NCBI RefSeq assembly: GCF_001418255.1
Contig: NZ_LIPV01000004.1
Coordinates: forward strand, 186,001 to 250,000
Direction: 5' to 3'
Source of the DNA: Thiomonas bhubaneswarensis
Lineage (GTDB): Bacteria > Pseudomonadota > Gammaproteobacteria > Burkholderiales > Burkholderiaceae_C
Length of the DNA: 64,000 nt
Each line of letters starts with the position of its first letter. The first letter of the stretch is position 1. Both the position numbers and the translations under genes were made by a program. Below, one piece after another: positions 62,614-64,000 of this stretch. Under the pieces are notes generated by a model. The model ran no database searches. It worked only from the letters and a program-made list of their open reading frames with translations, and had not been told where the DNA came from.

Positions 62614-63149
62614 ACCCGCCGATGCCGACCTTCGCCCCGGCGCAGACGGGCGAGCAGGTGCCGTCCGACCCAATAGCGACCTCGCAGAACGCGGCGCCTC
62701 AGGTGGCTCAGACGCGCTTCGGGCCGCTGCCGGTTTCGGGTCATCAGGTCTGGTTGAGCGCTTCGCCCTTGCCTGGATTCGAGGGCTTGCAGCGATATGC
62801 CCTGATCGTCGTTGAGAAACAGCAGCCGTTTCTGTGGTTGCAGTCGCTCGACGATGCCGCGGTGAGCTTTCTGCTGGCGCCTGCAGCGCATTTCGGCTTG
62901 CGCTACGCGCGGCTCGATGCTGCGTCTGTGCCCATGGTGATGGTGCTGCTGCCGGGCCAGCCTGCGCAGCCCTTGCGCGCCCATGGGCAGGCACCCCTCG
63001 TGTTCGATGCCCAGGCCGGGCAGTTCGAGCAGCATATCGTCGAGGCCGACGAGGTGGAGGGTGACGGTGCCTTCGTCCCGCAGGCCGCCGCCGCGTTGCC
63101 TGCCGATCTTTTGCAGCGATTATTGGTGCTGACCCCGGTTGGCGCGTGA
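62610..63149 (+). CDS. fliW: Flagellar assembly factor FliW
   Basis: This ~179-residue protein shows the FliW core GFEGLQRYALIVVEKQQPFL followed by WLQSLDD and FLLAPAAHFGL. TTG 62610 overlaps the csrA stop and follows a GGGAGA ribosome-binding site, so it is preferred over ATG 62622. FliW binds CsrA and flagellin, tying flagellin translation to secretion. The protein has an N-terminal extension of ~35 residues and a longer C terminus than the ~130-150-residue norm, and its conservation is moderate. Confidence 0.8.
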   Translation: MNPPMPTFAPAQTGEQVPSDPIATSQNAAPQVAQTRFGPLPVSGHQVWLSASPLPGFEGLQRYALIVVEKQQPFLWLQSLDDAAVSFLLAPAAHFGLRYARLDAASVPMVMVLLPGQPAQPLRAHGQAPLVFDAQAGQFEQHIVEADEVEGDGAFVPQAAAALPADLLQRLLVLTPVGA

Positions 63150-63150
63150 A

Positions 63151-63891
63151 TCAGCGCCGGGCGTCCCTGAGCAGTTCACGGTCGCGCCGCTGCACATAGT
63201 GCTGCAGCCGCTGCTCGAAGGCCGGTGCCATGTTCAGGAACTGCAGACCGAGTTGACGCACGGGTTGCCGTGTCCTGGTGTCGCGCAGGTTGCCCACGTA
63301 GCGCACCTCGGCTTCCACCGCCAGTTCCACCCCTTCAAGGCTGAAACGCACCAGAGGAATGTATTCGCCCGTGGTCAGGGCATAGTCGAGGGCGGAAGGC
63401 ACGAGCAGCCGCATGCCGCTCACGCTGAGGTCGTGGCATTGGCCGTACAACGGCTTGGCCCCGCGGCGCTGAATGTCGACGGTGCCGACATCGCCCGGCG
63501 CCACGGAGACGCGGAAGAAGTTGCGCCGCTGCAGGTAATAGATGAGCTCGGGATAGGCGATGCGCAGCGCGCCGTAACCCTCAAAGGTGATGCGCTCGAT
63601 CAGCTTGGACTGAAAACCGACGAACACCCCTTCGTAGCGCCCAATGGTGAAGAAGGGTGCGCCGTTTTCCAGGCGACGATTGCCAGCCTCCGGGGTGAGC
63701 TCGTCGATGATCATCCAGTGCTTGCTGCGGTTGACTTCGAGCAGGACGGAGCTGAATTCCTCGGCGCGGTCATGCGGCAGCACGGCCAGCGGTTCGTGAC
63801 GCTCGATGATCTTGTGCAGAACGTGATCGGCTTTTTGCTCTGAGCTGACCTGATATTCCTCGCGGAACAGCTTGGCGGTGACCTCTTTCAT
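63151..63891 (-). CDS. ycgR: Flagellar brake protein YcgR (PilZ domain)
   Basis: This 246-residue protein has an N-terminal YcgR domain (~1-115) and a C-terminal PilZ domain with the c-di-GMP-binding QRRNFFRV and DLSVSGMRL motifs. When loaded with c-di-GMP it slows the motor. It converges on fliW with one base between the stops. It provides a direct output for the c-di-GMP enzymes in this window. Confidence 0.92.
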   Translation of the reverse strand: MKEVTAKLFREEYQVSSEQKADHVLHKIIERHEPLAVLPHDRAEEFSSVLLEVNRSKHWMIIDELTPEAGNRRLENGAPFFTIGRYEGVFVGFQSKLIERITFEGYGALRIAYPELIYYLQRRNFFRVSVAPGDVGTVDIQRRGAKPLYGQCHDLSVSGMRLLVPSALDYALTTGEYIPLVRFSLEGVELAVEAEVRYVGNLRDTRTRQPVRQLGLQFLNMAPAFEQRLQHYVQRRDRELLRDARR

Positions 63892-63900
63892 CGTGATCTG

Positions 63901-64000
63901 TCAAATACCGAGTTCTTCCACCCAGGCCAGCGCAGCCAGATGCACCGAGCTGACGCGCCAGCCCTGAATGCCCAGCGCCGAAGCGAGAAAGTCGAGGTTG
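63901..64000 (-). CDS. C-terminal end of an unidentified gene (start beyond the window)
   Basis: The last 33 codons read NLDFLASALGIQGWRVSSVH and end WVEELGI at a TGA stop 9 bp before ycgR, so the two may be co-transcribed. The fragment is too short to assign to a family. Confidence 0.5.
   Translation of the reverse strand, partial: NLDFLASALGIQGWRVSSVHLAALAWVEELGI

Overview
The window looks like about 64 kb of a GC-rich betaproteobacterial chromosome. A form II RuBisCO operon with cbbQ and cbbO, a PHA/acetyl-phosphate operon, and a large polar-type flagellar and chemotaxis locus point to a facultatively chemolithoautotrophic member of the Burkholderiales, for example a Thiomonas-like sulfur oxidiser. 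The genus is inference. No rRNA, tRNA or CRISPR array was seen.

Positions 1-8480 hold the most unusual content: an apparent RiPP (ribosomally made, modified peptide) operon on the + strand, cut by the left edge. In order it carries a leader-binding/E1-like protein with cysteine pairs (partial), an FAD-linked 2-hydroxyacid-type oxidase, a TauD/SyrP-like Fe(II)/2-oxoglutarate dioxygenase, a 45-residue precursor made almost entirely of Glu-Ser-Ala-Ile-x pentapeptides, a DapA-family aldolase/lyase, a nitroreductase-like flavoenzyme, a YcaO cyclodehydratase and, beyond an IS5-family insertion, a LysE/RhtB-type exporter. Most genes overlap or abut. The precursor gene is set apart by two perfect 30-32 bp palindromes. 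YcaO plus flavoenzyme plus E1-like protein is the core of azol(in)e peptide systems; the dioxygenase, FAD oxidase and DapA-like enzyme with a serine-rich pentapeptide precursor are a combination I do not recognise.

Positions 8500-12600 are a mobile-element graveyard: two opposed IS3 orfB fragments, a hypothetical coiled-coil gene, an IS21 remnant (istA only) and an IS3-family element inserted in it. This abuts cbbR. Positions 12619-18254 are the Calvin-cycle block: cbbR divergent from cbbM, then a terminator, cbbQ and cbbO.

Positions 18276-27910 form a minus-strand operon: PHA synthase (phaC), MaoC-phosphotransacetylase fusion, acetate kinase, a lipoamide-dehydrogenase-like flavoprotein, a proton-pumping P-type ATPase and a second PhaC-like hydrolase. 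An FNR/ANR-type palindrome lies upstream, suggesting low-oxygen control. Then come ugd, a nonsense-mutated HNH nuclease gene framed by inverted repeats, and yccF.

Positions 31055-43017 are the flagellar export and regulation operon (fliOPQR, flhBAFG, fliA, a motA-type stator gene, fliK-like, flhB-like) behind a sigma-54-like promoter. Positions 43060-49289 encode c-di-GMP enzymes. Positions 49377-59111 (minus) are a chemotaxis operon (cheY, cheZ, cheA, an unknown gene, an ODP-type di-iron protein, three soluble receptors, cheV) behind a sigma-28-like promoter. Positions 59272-63891 carry a globin-GAF-EAL protein, then flgM-flgN-csrA-fliW behind a second sigma-28-like promoter, and the PilZ brake ycgR. 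The second half therefore combines motility, its checkpoint regulators, c-di-GMP turnover and probable oxygen/redox-sensing chemotaxis.
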